Virus record (IMG/VR): IMGVR_UViG_3300027976_000097
Location: 1-37,052 of that record
Origin: a virus
Reading direction: 5' to 3' (one strand)
DNA length: 37,052 nucleotides
Each line of letters starts with the position of its first letter. Positions within the stretch are counted from its first letter, which is position 1. Made by a program: the position numbers and the translations under genes. Below the pieces are notes generated by a model, which saw only the letters and a program-made list of their open reading frames with translations, had not been told where the DNA came from and made no database searches. Shown piece by piece: positions 1 to 6,768 of the stretch.

Positions 1-81
1 AGCTGGAATTTCAGGACGAACAGGATCGTCTTTGATCAATGACATGAGATTATCGGATAAGTCTTGTATGATGTGTAACAT
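1..81 (-). CDS. 5' end of an unidentified gene, cut by the window edge
   Basis: An ATG at 79-81 (minus strand) opens a frame that runs without a stop to base 1, giving 27 residues (MLHIIQDLSDNL...). A perfect late-promoter octamer TATAAATA lies 28 nt upstream, and a weak purine stretch (AGGG) lies in the leader, so this is very probably a real gene transcribed late. The product is not recognisable from so short a piece; the acidic and proline-containing stretch DDPVRPEIP is the only notable segment. The rest lies outside the window. Confidence 0.55.
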   Translation of the reverse strand, partial: MLHIIQDLSDNLMSLIKDDPVRPEIPA

Positions 82-109
82 GGTCGTGCCCTGTTTAGTT
101 TATAAAGTG

Positions 110-117
110 TATTTATA
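110..117 (-). promoter_or_regulatory. T4-type late promoter (TATAAATA)
   Basis: The minus strand reads TATAAATA, the exact T4 late consensus recognised by gp55-directed RNA polymerase. It lies 28 nt upstream of the ATG at 81 in the gap after the nucleotidyltransferase gene, which implies a leader of roughly 23 nt. The location and perfect match make it convincing; the transcription start is inferred. Confidence 0.7.
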
Positions 118-139
118 ACCTAGAGAGAAAAATGCGCAG

Positions 140-853
140 TTAATCCAATTGAGGAGTGAGCTGTTCTAGACTCAGCTGTTGATCTTCCAGCTCGCGAATC
201 CGATCAGCGAGGTCATCAATAAATCCATCATTACGCAGATTCTTAAACACTAGGTTTTCTGTTGACCACTCACCTGCACGTTCCAGCCCAGCTTTACGCA
301 TGGTAGTGATCTTATCTTTTACGGCTCGCAACTGATCAAGGTCGTCTTCATCGAGCGCCTTTTTGGTCATGCCAGCCAAGGCTGTCTGTTTGGCATCCAC
401 TGCTGAATCGTCTATTTTGGGTTTAATTTTTTTGGGTTTCACAATCCATTTATTTTGCATTAGACTGTAGACACCACTGCTGTGATGAGGATCTTGTTCG
501 CCCTGTATGTAACATTCTACAGGAAGCCCTTTAATTGTGATCGTATGCTCTGCAGCCCATAGAGCTTTTTTGGCAGTGTACAGTTCTCGAGCACTATCGC
601 TGACTTCTCCACGTACAATAACGTGTAAATCTAAATCTGAGTGTTTATTCCAGGTATAATTAGCATTAGACCCGGTAAGAGTATAGTCGACAACGTTTAA
701 GGGGATTTTCACAAATTCCACAAAAGCGGTGGCAATTTCTTCAAGTTTATCAACGACTTGCGCGGCCAATTTTTCGTTTTCCCACAATATGGGGTTTAAC
801 TGCCTGTTGACGACAACATCCCGGGTTTCTAAAATAAGTTCTTTAACTCGCAT
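140..853 (-). CDS. nucleotidyltransferase-fold protein
   Basis: The 237-residue product has the hallmark of the DNA polymerase beta-type nucleotidyltransferase superfamily: TGSNANYTW followed by KHSDLDLHVIV (about residues 40-58 of the mature frame), i.e. the GS turn and the DxD metal-binding pair. The C-terminal third is helical and charged with no recognised domain. The ATG at 853 is chosen over one 21 codons upstream because it clears the end of the preceding gene (stop at 858) and starts with the typical MRVKELI. The N-terminus (LILE) faintly resembles those of other marine T4-like proteins. The substrate cannot be predicted. A degenerate late box (GCTAAATA) ends exactly 5 nt before the start codon. 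Confidence 0.6.
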   Translation of the reverse strand: MRVKELILETRDVVVNRQLNPILWENEKLAAQVVDKLEEIATAFVEFVKIPLNVVDYTLTGSNANYTWNKHSDLDLHVIVRGEVSDSARELYTAKKALWAAEHTITIKGLPVECYIQGEQDPHHSSGVYSLMQNKWIVKPKKIKPKIDDSAVDAKQTALAGMTKKALDEDDLDQLRAVKDKITTMRKAGLERAGEWSTENLVFKNLRNDGFIDDLADRIRELEDQQLSLEQLTPQLD

Positions 854-857
854 ATAC

Positions 858-1100
858 CTATTTAGCGAACAATAAGGTGAACTCGTTTCGAACAGCAAGA
901 TTGTAAAAATCTGCATATAGTCTCTGATATCCGTTAGGCGCTTTCTCTAATATCAATTGTACATCAATTGGGTCTTTGGATCGCACCCAATTGATAATAT
1001 CATCACCTACTGCCTTATGCACCTGCGGCCACGGAATATCTATATAGCCCTCTGTACTGTCAGCCAGCCACTTGTGTAGGAATATTTTAGAGGTCTTCAT
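858..1100 (-). CDS. conserved-type small phage protein, unknown function
   Basis: An 80-residue protein beginning MKTSKIFLHKWLA and ending NEFTLLFAK. It is short, mixed alpha/beta in character and rich in Trp and aromatic residues, with no motif I can name. Its start overlaps the 3' end of the gp41 helicase gene (stop at 1087), a typical translational-coupling arrangement, and its stop lies 4 nt before the next gene. The first two codons of the longest frame (Met-Glu) were not used because MKTSK is the usual kind of start. It is real by context, but I cannot assign a function. Confidence 0.6.
   Translation of the reverse strand: MKTSKIFLHKWLADSTEGYIDIPWPQVHKAVGDDIINWVRSKDPIDVQLILEKAPNGYQRLYADFYNLAVRNEFTLLFAK
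859..866 (-). promoter_or_regulatory. possible late-promoter-like box 5 nt before ATG
   Basis: The minus strand reads GCTAAATA, ending exactly 5 nt before the ATG at 853, the same spacing as at the better late boxes in this window. It overlaps the last two codons and the stop of the upstream gene, so it could be coincidental. It departs from TATAAATA at two positions. Confidence 0.3.
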
Positions 1101-2526
1101 CATCTCCACCCATTTTGTTCAAGATATCTCGTAGCTTTGACGACTCTACTGTTCCTCGAACTTTGCCTATGCTAGCGCCTTGGGTCGGATTAATCTCACC
1201 GGTGGTTGGATCTATCTGCTGTACTTCTGTCTTGCGTTTAATGCTGTCGATGATGCTGCTAGTACCACGGCTTGTTGCTCCGTTGCTTTCTTGCTCGTCT
1301 TCTGGCAAGTCACTGATCTTAAGTGTTTCGATGTTAAACTCTAGATCAATCTTCATACCTACGCCACTCGAACTACGTGTTTTCATCAGCTGTAATTGAT
1401 ACCTACCACGTTCACGCATGGCTCTGCTGGTAAAGATACCAATCACATTATCTGCTGTTTGAATCTTACTAAGTCCACCTGAGATATGACTGTGATCAAA
1501 TTCAACTTCTTCTACTGCGCCTCGATTTAACTGTGCCGCTGTAACAAACACACACTTCTTTTCCATTGCCAAGTTACGCAGTTCTTCTGATACATACTTG
1601 TCTTTGACAAACAAGTTTTCTGCTGAAATTTTCTTACCAATGGGCATCAGCAAGTCCATATAGTCTAACAACAGTACGTCGACTTTCTTACCACACTTGA
1701 TTTCATACTCTTTGAGATATGCACGAACATCGTTAGTGGTCTTGCCCGATGGCATATACTTGACCTGTAGCATGCCAGACTTCTTACCAATTATCTTGAC
1801 TTTCATTTCAACATCATCAAGATTCTTAAAGATATCTCTAGTGCTGACACCAGTGACCATTGAGTCGATACGCATGGACACTAATGCTTCTGAAAGTTCC
1901 AGTGTTAGATAAACTACATTCAATCCTTGTAGTGCAAAGTTCACACCTAGGTTGGCTAGGAACAAGGATTTACCTGCACCTGATCCACCTGCAAAGATGT
2001 TAAGCTCGCCTCGGTTGAATCCTCCAAACAGTCTACGATCCATGCCCGGCCAACCTGTACTCACTTGGCCGTTCTTGTCTTTGAGACTCATTAGTCGAGC
2101 TCTAGGATCTGCAAAGTAATCTGTACCCATATCACGGGCAAGGCCAATCTGTACAGCTTCTTTAATCAGTGCTTCTACTTCGCCATAGTTGTGCGTTTCT
2201 AATAGATCAGCCGAGGCAATGATAGCACGTTCCAATGCCTTGTGGCGTGTAAAAGATTCAAACTCATCCATGAGCCAGTCCATATGGCCTTCTTTAGTCT
2301 CTTCAGGTCGTTTAAGTTCTGTCCTGCAACTTGCATTGACCATATCAAAGTCTGGCAAGACATTATAGCCTTTAGCATATTCATTGATAAACTCTGCTGC
2401 ATCTTGTAACTTGCGATCAAATAATGTGTGATCAAAAATACCTTGACAGCGTACAAACACTTCTGCGTCTGCAAGCATTAGTTCAAGATATAATTTTTGT
2501 ACTTCGTAACCGTAATCTTTTATCAT
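1087..2526 (-). CDS. 41: replicative DNA helicase (T4 gp41/DnaB-like)
   Basis: The 479-residue product matches T4 gp41 in length (475). It has an N-terminal helical domain (about 1-130) and a RecA-like motor. Walker A is GGSGAGKS at residues 180-187, followed by the LYLTLE-like strand VVYLTLELSE, and Walker B is KVDVLLLDYMDLL. A motif-3-type AAQLNR segment follows. In T4 the hexameric gp41 unwinds the lagging strand ahead of the fork and pairs with primase gp61, which is encoded in the same operon upstream. The acidic C-terminal end (GGDDEDL) is a typical protein-interaction tail. Only a few nt separate it from the carbamoyltransferase gene. Confidence 0.93.
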   Translation of the reverse strand: MIKDYGYEVQKLYLELMLADAEVFVRCQGIFDHTLFDRKLQDAAEFINEYAKGYNVLPDFDMVNASCRTELKRPEETKEGHMDWLMDEFESFTRHKALERAIIASADLLETHNYGEVEALIKEAVQIGLARDMGTDYFADPRARLMSLKDKNGQVSTGWPGMDRRLFGGFNRGELNIFAGGSGAGKSLFLANLGVNFALQGLNVVYLTLELSEALVSMRIDSMVTGVSTRDIFKNLDDVEMKVKIIGKKSGMLQVKYMPSGKTTNDVRAYLKEYEIKCGKKVDVLLLDYMDLLMPIGKKISAENLFVKDKYVSEELRNLAMEKKCVFVTAAQLNRGAVEEVEFDHSHISGGLSKIQTADNVIGIFTSRAMRERGRYQLQLMKTRSSSGVGMKIDLEFNIETLKISDLPEDEQESNGATSRGTSSIIDSIKRKTEVQQIDPTTGEINPTQGASIGKVRGTVESSKLRDILNKMGGDDEDL

Positions 2527-2531
2527 ATACT

Positions 2532-2561
2532 ATTATACATTAATTGTGATATGTTTCACAA
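2532..2561 (-). promoter_or_regulatory. possible sigma70-type promoter for gene 41
   Basis: The minus strand has TATAAT at 2532-2537, ending 5 nt before the gp41 ATG, and TTGTGA at 2556-2561, 18 bp further upstream. The -10 is perfect and the -35 is moderate. It lies over the 3' end of the carbamoyltransferase gene, whose TAA stop is inside the -10 box. Geometry again places the start point near the ATG. Confidence 0.4.
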
Positions 2562-3480
2562 CCCCAAGTTGTTTACTTTCAGTCCGTTGTTTTGTATGAT
2601 ATAACACTGCTCCTATACTGCTGCTAGGATCACCTGGTTGTGGTAAACTCCAAATATAATCAAAGTGCGGTTCCACACAAGCCTTGTTCGCATCGCTGTT
2701 CATAGCACAGCCACCCATATAAACTAATGAATTGCTGCCAGTTAAATGTTGAGCAGTTAGCATTACCGAGTTAACGTTTTCTTGAAACACCTGTTGAACT
2801 GCGGCTGCAATATCTTGTTGAGTTTGAACGTTGTCAATTTCGTCTTCCCAATCAACTACACCTTTGTGCAAATTTTGAGCTAACTCAACAGGCCCATTAA
2901 AGTATTTGCATATTCGATGATAATACCGGTTAGGATCGCCCTGTCTTGCCATCTGTTGTAATATGTATTCGTCCTGTACTGGCGTTAGTCCTATTAGGTG
3001 TGTAAACGCACTGTAAAACAATCCTAGGCTATGTGGATAACTCTTACTCCATACTTTGCGTAGTTCTCCGTGTTTGCCTTCCCAGATAGATGCACATTCA
3101 AATTCGCCTATAGCGTCGAGAACAACAACAGCACAATGGTTAAACGAGCTAGTGTAATATCCTGCGGCTGCATGGCTTGCATGATGCGGAGTGTATTTTA
3201 CTTTGGCACATCCTACACCTACAGACTTGAGATACCGACTAGGAATATCGTCAATAGCAAATGCTCTGTTCCACTGTCCTGCTCGCAATTGCCTTAGTTT
3301 TTTTATGTAAGGACGTTCGTACCAATATATTTCACTGGGACCTCCATAATCAAACGCCTGTCGTAGAGTTTGAGCATCTAGCTCGTCAGATGCATGCGCT
3401 TCGGTAAACATTAACTCACTGTTGTTAAACACGGACAAGCTAGATCCGTGGTTAAGCGCATTGATTCCCCATGTGATCAT
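2533..3480 (-). CDS. carbamoyltransferase, Kae1-like domain only (NodU/TobZ family)
   Basis: The 315-residue protein is an ASKHA/Kae1-type O-carbamoyltransferase. It has the N-terminal ATP-phosphate strand (ITWGINALNHGSSLSV, residues 2-17), YERPYIKKLRQL (54-64), and the metal-binding HHASHAAAGYY (His99, His103) with VVVLDAIGE. Towards the C-terminus are VYMGGCAMNSDAN (253-265) and LPQPGDPSSSIGA, equivalent to the sugar/nucleotide-binding end of TobZ. Family members of about 550-600 residues carry a C-terminal YrdC-like domain that makes carbamoyl-adenylate; that domain is absent here. Related phage enzymes carbamoylate hydroxymethylated bases (5-hydroxymethylcytosine) or sugars; which applies here is not visible. 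The start codon forms an ATGA overlap with an upstream 44-codon frame. Confidence 0.85.
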   Translation of the reverse strand: MITWGINALNHGSSLSVFNNSELMFTEAHASDELDAQTLRQAFDYGGPSEIYWYERPYIKKLRQLRAGQWNRAFAIDDIPSRYLKSVGVGCAKVKYTPHHASHAAAGYYTSSFNHCAVVVLDAIGEFECASIWEGKHGELRKVWSKSYPHSLGLFYSAFTHLIGLTPVQDEYILQQMARQGDPNRYYHRICKYFNGPVELAQNLHKGVVDWEDEIDNVQTQQDIAAAVQQVFQENVNSVMLTAQHLTGSNSLVYMGGCAMNSDANKACVEPHFDYIWSLPQPGDPSSSIGAVLYHTKQRTESKQLGVVKHITINV

Positions 3481-3611
3481 TTGTAAATAACCGGATCGTT
3501 TTTTTGTTTACTGTAACGTTCAGAGTGCCCGGCAAAGATGATATCTCCTTTTAGAGACAGTGACGCTGCCGCAGCGTCATGAAAGCCTGCACTAATACCT
3601 AATATGTTCAT
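3477..3611 (-). CDS. 44-residue carbamoyltransferase N-terminal fragment
   Basis: A short frame encodes MNILGISAGFHDAAAAS and ends with ERYSKQKNDPVIYK. This is the canonical first beta-hairpin and the ER(F/Y)S-x-K-H/N-D signature of NodU/TobZ carbamoyltransferases, but it stops at 44 residues. It overlaps the next carbamoyltransferase gene by ATGA and the GIY-YIG gene upstream by ATGA. The 315-residue neighbour has its own, different N-terminal hairpin, so this looks like the remnant of a second, tandem gene copy. A slippery heptamer A-AAA-AAC (3504-3498, minus strand) sits in frame at codons 36-38; a -1 slip there would join the two frames without an intervening stop. Confidence 0.6.
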   Translation of the reverse strand: MNILGISAGFHDAAAASLSLKGDIIFAGHSERYSKQKNDPVIYK

Positions 3612-4384
3612 TTGTATTCCATATAAAAACCAATTTCCTTAAAAGTTTTACCTAGATCATTTTCTGTCAGATATTTTGAAATTCCTGTCATGCTTTTTGT
3701 TATTATCTTGCTACTATGCTTGCACCAAGCACATACTGTGCCGCTGCCAATATTTGTAATAGATTCAGAAATTTCTCTAGCAGATGCAAAGTTACCAAAC
3801 GGTGTTATGTAATATCCTTTAAAAGACGAACACTTATCTCCAACATATTTCCCCTTAAGACTCTGACTAATTATATTTTTAATTTCATCTGAGTGCGTTT
3901 TTCCAAACATTGGGTTTTTTTCCCCGGTTTGTGCAATAGACATTTTTTTTCTTGTATTAGCATCACGCTTAGAACCTAGGCGGGATATTGACATTTTGTT
4001 GCGTGTTTCTTCAGTTGCTGGTAATCTCTTTTTCCGAGACTTACTTAAATTTTTTTTATGCTGAGATGAAAAACCAACTCCTGCACTGTAGTGATTGCAT
4101 CCTGAACTAAATCCCTTGCCGCCTGATTGCTTATTATAGCATAACTTATCAGTTTTCCATTTGTTGCCTATTGACAGTATTTCCTGAGCATAACATTCTT
4201 CTTCATTGCTAAACTCATATAATGTTTCTCGAACAAAATATTCTACACCGTGGTCATTAATATCTTTGTTAAGTAATGGACTACTACCAAAATATCCGTC
4301 AAAGGTCTCTACTAACTGCTTGTGTTTACCAATGTAATATTGGCCTGTTATCAAATTTGTTGTTTTATAAACTATGTATTTCAC
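3608..4384 (-). CDS. GIY-YIG homing endonuclease
   Basis: The product starts KYIVYKTTNLITGQYYIGKH, with the GIY-YIG element given here as IVY...YYIG, followed by an Asn/Glu-rich catalytic core. In the middle are NUMOD3-type DNA-binding repeats (e.g. GEKNPMFGKTHSDE), and a C-terminal NUMOD1-like segment (ITPFGNFASAREIS) is followed by a helical tail. This is the SegA-like free-standing homing endonuclease architecture. I choose the GTG at 4384 (258 residues) over a TTG five codons upstream. The GTG start gives the usual KYIVYKTTN N-terminus and lies exactly 5 nt after a GATAAATA late box. It sits between the primase operon and the carbamoyltransferase remnant, consistent with insertion. Confidence 0.85.
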   Translation of the reverse strand: MKYIVYKTTNLITGQYYIGKHKQLVETFDGYFGSSPLLNKDINDHGVEYFVRETLYEFSNEEECYAQEILSIGNKWKTDKLCYNKQSGGKGFSSGCNHYSAGVGFSSQHKKNLSKSRKKRLPATEETRNKMSISRLGSKRDANTRKKMSIAQTGEKNPMFGKTHSDEIKNIISQSLKGKYVGDKCSSFKGYYITPFGNFASAREISESITNIGSGTVCAWCKHSSKIITKSMTGISKYLTENDLGKTFKEIGFYMEYK

Positions 4385-4389
4385 ATAGT

Positions 4390-4397
4390 TATTTATC
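4390..4397 (-). promoter_or_regulatory. late promoter GATAAATA, 5 nt before a GTG start
   Basis: The minus-strand GATAAATA ends 5 nt upstream of the GTG start of the GIY-YIG gene; no Shine-Dalgarno sequence is present. The TGA stop of the 38-residue gene overlaps the first two bases of the box. With T4 late-promoter geometry (octamer -13 to -6) the transcript would begin at the start codon. Confidence 0.5.
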
Positions 4398-4512
4398 AAC
4401 GATATATAAACGGATCACGTTTGCGCAATTCTTCAATACGTTTTTTAAATTGTTTACGTTCTTGATATTTCCTGTAAGGATATGTAAGGAAATTAATTAT
4501 TGTCTGCATCAT
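4396..4512 (-). CDS. 38-residue basic protein, unknown
   Basis: A small frame overlaps the end of the primase gene: MMQTIINFLTYPYRKYQERK at the start and KRIEELRKRDPFIYR at the end. It is strongly basic and helical, with a short hydrophobic N-terminal patch. The pair of ATGs at 4512 and 4509 are both possible starts; the first is favoured because AAAGG lies 7 nt upstream. The KRDPFIY-type ending looks, from memory, like small ORFs of other marine T4-like phages, which supports it being real. Function unknown. Confidence 0.6.
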   Translation of the reverse strand: MMQTIINFLTYPYRKYQERKQFKKRIEELRKRDPFIYR

Positions 4513-5524
4513 ATTCTAACCTTTCTAATTTATGTTCTTGTCTGTTCTTTGCCATGTTAATCTTAATGGCGCCTTTTTGTGCTGTCTTAATAGCATCAAC
4601 GATAACAAATAATTTCCCATATCGTTGAACTGCGTCAGCAACATCTTTAATATCGTTATCCCACGTAGGCATTGCTACTGACCAATTGAGTTCAGCTGCT
4701 CGATCAAATAATATTGTGCCTGCACGATCTTGATCTGGAATTACAATAACTTCTGCACCTAGACTATTAATTATCCTAGATTGCTGCTCTGCAATTTCAT
4801 TGGTAAGTAGTGCAACTCCGCCTATTGCCAGTGCATCAAACGGACCTTCGCACACAAATATATATTTTTGATCTTCTTGTTGTTGATCAAAGTTGAAAAC
4901 AAAATGTGGATGTTGATCTGACAAATATTTAAGTTTTCCCGCTTTGACCTTGCGAGCAGTATTGCCCACAATACGGCCTTGCCATCGAAACGGAACAATT
5001 ACTCGATCAGTGTATCCTGGGCTAGGGCTCCAAAAGAAGTTTTCGCTTAGTGCATCAAATCCTCTATTGTAGACATAATCAATGACAGGACCAATATCTT
5101 TGGAGATGTCAGGGAGGTATGCACTGTTGATCCATTCTGCAATTGCCATAGAACCTTCTGGTAGTTCTTTATCAGTAAATGCTATATGTGTCTCTTGCTC
5201 TTCTGGACGATACGTATCGCCTTCTGTTTTAAGTGCTTCGAAAACTAGTTCTTTGATCGTATCATCACCGGCACCTAACCAGCGAGCAAGTGTTTTCATT
5301 TTCTCGCCAAACGGCGATCCGGGTTGCCAACCAGTGCTAAATTTACAATTGAAACAATTAAAGACAACTCCATTGCCGTCGAAGCGGATGCCGCCACGTT
5401 TGCGTGTATCGTTGCCGTGGCCTCGATGTTGGCAGCAGGGTGCATTGAATGATGTCCATCCTGAAGGAGAGCTTTTGGCTCTGGGAGGAAGTAAGGAACG
5501 GAATTTATCTACGACTAGTGTCAT
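4493..5524 (-). CDS. 61: DNA primase (T4 gp61-like)
   Basis: The 343-residue product is the same length as T4 gp61 (342). Its N-terminal zinc-binding region has CCQHRGHG and CFNCK, with the GGIRFDGNG strand between. The TOPRIM catalytic core has EGPFDALAIGG (Glu of the metal site) and IPDQDRAG (DxD). It synthesises short RNA primers for lagging-strand synthesis together with the gp41 helicase encoded downstream in the same direction. It lies directly behind an almost ideal sigma70-type promoter, so it is an early gene and probably the first gene of the operon that leads to helicase. Confidence 0.92.
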   Translation of the reverse strand: MTLVVDKFRSLLPPRAKSSPSGWTSFNAPCCQHRGHGNDTRKRGGIRFDGNGVVFNCFNCKFSTGWQPGSPFGEKMKTLARWLGAGDDTIKELVFEALKTEGDTYRPEEQETHIAFTDKELPEGSMAIAEWINSAYLPDISKDIGPVIDYVYNRGFDALSENFFWSPSPGYTDRVIVPFRWQGRIVGNTARKVKAGKLKYLSDQHPHFVFNFDQQQEDQKYIFVCEGPFDALAIGGVALLTNEIAEQQSRIINSLGAEVIVIPDQDRAGTILFDRAAELNWSVAMPTWDNDIKDVADAVQRYGKLFVIVDAIKTAQKGAIKINMAKNRQEHKLERLEYDADNN

Positions 5525-5530
5525 AGATTA

Positions 5531-5559
5531 ATTATACTATCTGTACAGTATCTTGTCAA
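5531..5559 (-). promoter_or_regulatory. strong sigma70-type early promoter for gene 61
   Basis: TTGACA at 5554-5559, exactly 17 bp of spacer, and TATAAT at 5531-5536 (minus strand) make a full consensus promoter. The -10 ends only 6 nt before the primase ATG, and no Shine-Dalgarno sequence fits in that gap. It overlaps the 3' end of the neighbouring structural-type gene. Confidence 0.8.
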
Positions 5560-6361
5560 CAGTTCCAGTGTTCGATAAACTAGGAATATGCTTGATTCTA
5601 AACCAATTCCAATGCCCGATTATATTTTCGTAAGATTGGCTAGTTAAATCAGTAGTAGTGATAGTGACCCATTTATCTTTTCTAGGAGTAGCTCCTTGAT
5701 AATCGAGACTACCTTGAATTTCAACAGTGCCTACATAATTTGTAGAGTAAAATTGAAATGTATGTAATGCATTACCTGTATTAATCTGTGGCTTGGCATC
5801 GATGATTGAACTTTCATACCATGCAAGAGTATCATCACCTTGTGTGGATGGATTAGTGTAATTAAACGCATCAACTACTAAACTTTCTGTCACGGTGCCG
5901 TATACTTCACCGTTAATTTCCAATGTGCCAGAAGCGCCATATTGGCTGTCAACATACAATGGCATTCTAGATGTTACTGTATAATCAGTAGAGTCAACTG
6001 TTGACCTAACTTCTTTAGTAACGCTGTAAGAATAAAATCCGTTGTCAATGTTTAATAGTTCAGCATCTGTCAATATCACAGTTACCTTGCCAGTAACTAG
6101 GTCCATTGCTTCGAAATCTTTCTGTAATATTAAATCTTCTGTGGATTTTGACACGAGGTTAAATACCAATGTAGAGCCGGTAATGTTACTGGCTTTTTGA
6201 TCAGGATTACGAACTTGTATGTCGATGCGATTATCAACACCTTTATATATTTTTAGATTACGATTGTACACTCTACGATACCTCTCAGTTGACCAAGTGT
6301 CCGAGGGACTAGTAAATACATCTAACTTATTTGTGTATAAATAAACAGGATTAAATTGCAT
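5537..6361 (-). CDS. beta-sandwich structural-type protein (BppU-like N-terminus)
   Basis: A 274-residue protein starting MQFNPVYLYTNKLDVFT. The N-terminal half reads like the Ig-like N-terminal domain of baseplate-upper-protein (BppU) family virion proteins: alternating strands with IYKGVDNRIDIQVRNPDQK, GSTLVFNLVSK and GFYSYSVTKE. The C-terminal half (HTFQFYSTNYVGTVEIQGSL) is a second beta-rich module of carbohydrate- or protein-binding appearance. I choose the ATG at 6361 over one 16 codons upstream, which would run into the divergent gene. It has no membrane segment. A virion or tail-fibre-associated role is inferred; the exact part is unknown. Confidence 0.5.
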   Translation of the reverse strand: MQFNPVYLYTNKLDVFTSPSDTWSTERYRRVYNRNLKIYKGVDNRIDIQVRNPDQKASNITGSTLVFNLVSKSTEDLILQKDFEAMDLVTGKVTVILTDAELLNIDNGFYSYSVTKEVRSTVDSTDYTVTSRMPLYVDSQYGASGTLEINGEVYGTVTESLVVDAFNYTNPSTQGDDTLAWYESSIIDAKPQINTGNALHTFQFYSTNYVGTVEIQGSLDYQGATPRKDKWVTITTTDLTSQSYENIIGHWNWFRIKHIPSLSNTGTVDKILYR

Positions 6362-6386
6362 ATATATTATTAACGGACCTTTAGCA

Positions 6387-6394
6387 TATTTATC
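6387..6394 (-). promoter_or_regulatory. late-promoter box GATAAATA
   Basis: The minus strand reads GATAAATA in the 35-nt gap between two divergent genes, 25 nt before the ATG at 6361. This spacing would give a leader of about 20 nt, in line with late expression of a virion-type protein. Confidence 0.45.
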
Positions 6395-6396
6395 GA

Positions 6397-6768
6397 ATGA
6401 GAATAACAACTAACATACAAGAAAACTTCCCGTTTATCAGCGTTATAACACATGTTACGCATGAATACGTGGGAATAATTATCAACCAAGATGCACAAGT
6501 AACCAGCTTCTATGACTACTCTGCAATACGTACAGAAGAAGAAAAAGCCTACTTTTTAGAGTTGGGCGAAGCCTGGTGGTGGGAGAGCAACAGAATGATA
6601 CCTATCAACATCTTTCTTTCTAAAGAAATTTTTAAATTTAAATATATTATTAGAAACTTTGCCACTAAAGACGTTAAAGTACTATTAGGCCCCTGCACTA
6701 GCTTAAACGATATTATTGTCAAGCGTATCAAACGCAAAAGCATTACGCTTGTTAGAAAAAGTTCTTAA
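6397..6768 (+). CDS. conserved-type phage protein, unknown function
   Basis: The only plus-strand gene outside the glycan island. It encodes 123 residues with distinctive segments GEAWWWESNRMIPINIFL and a basic C-terminus (IVKRIKRKSITLVRKSS). The aromatic WWWES cluster followed by a strand-rich region suggests a small compact domain, but I do not recognise a named family. It is divergent from the structural-type gene and its last 4 nt overlap convergently with the Pol III-like gene. Antisense frames over it (6549-6743) are much poorer candidates. Confidence 0.6.
   Translation: MRITTNIQENFPFISVITHVTHEYVGIIINQDAQVTSFYDYSAIRTEEEKAYFLELGEAWWWESNRMIPINIFLSKEIFKFKYIIRNFATKDVKVLLGPCTSLNDIIVKRIKRKSITLVRKSS

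Noticed and set aside
3608-4399. TTG at 4399 as the GIY-YIG start
   Set aside because: The GTG at 4384 gives the typical KYIVYKTTN start and lies exactly 5 nt after a late box; the TTG has no ribosome site and would be inside the box.
5537-6409. Start at 6409 for the structural-type protein
   Set aside because: The first 16 residues (MLFSFDKYAKGPLIIY) are non-conserved-looking and would overlap the divergent gene at 6397; the ATG at 6361 follows a late box.
6549-6743. Minus-strand 64-codon frame opposite the plus-strand 123-residue gene
   Set aside because: Low-complexity leucine/isoleucine content and no ribosome site; the plus-strand frame has distinctive conserved-looking segments.
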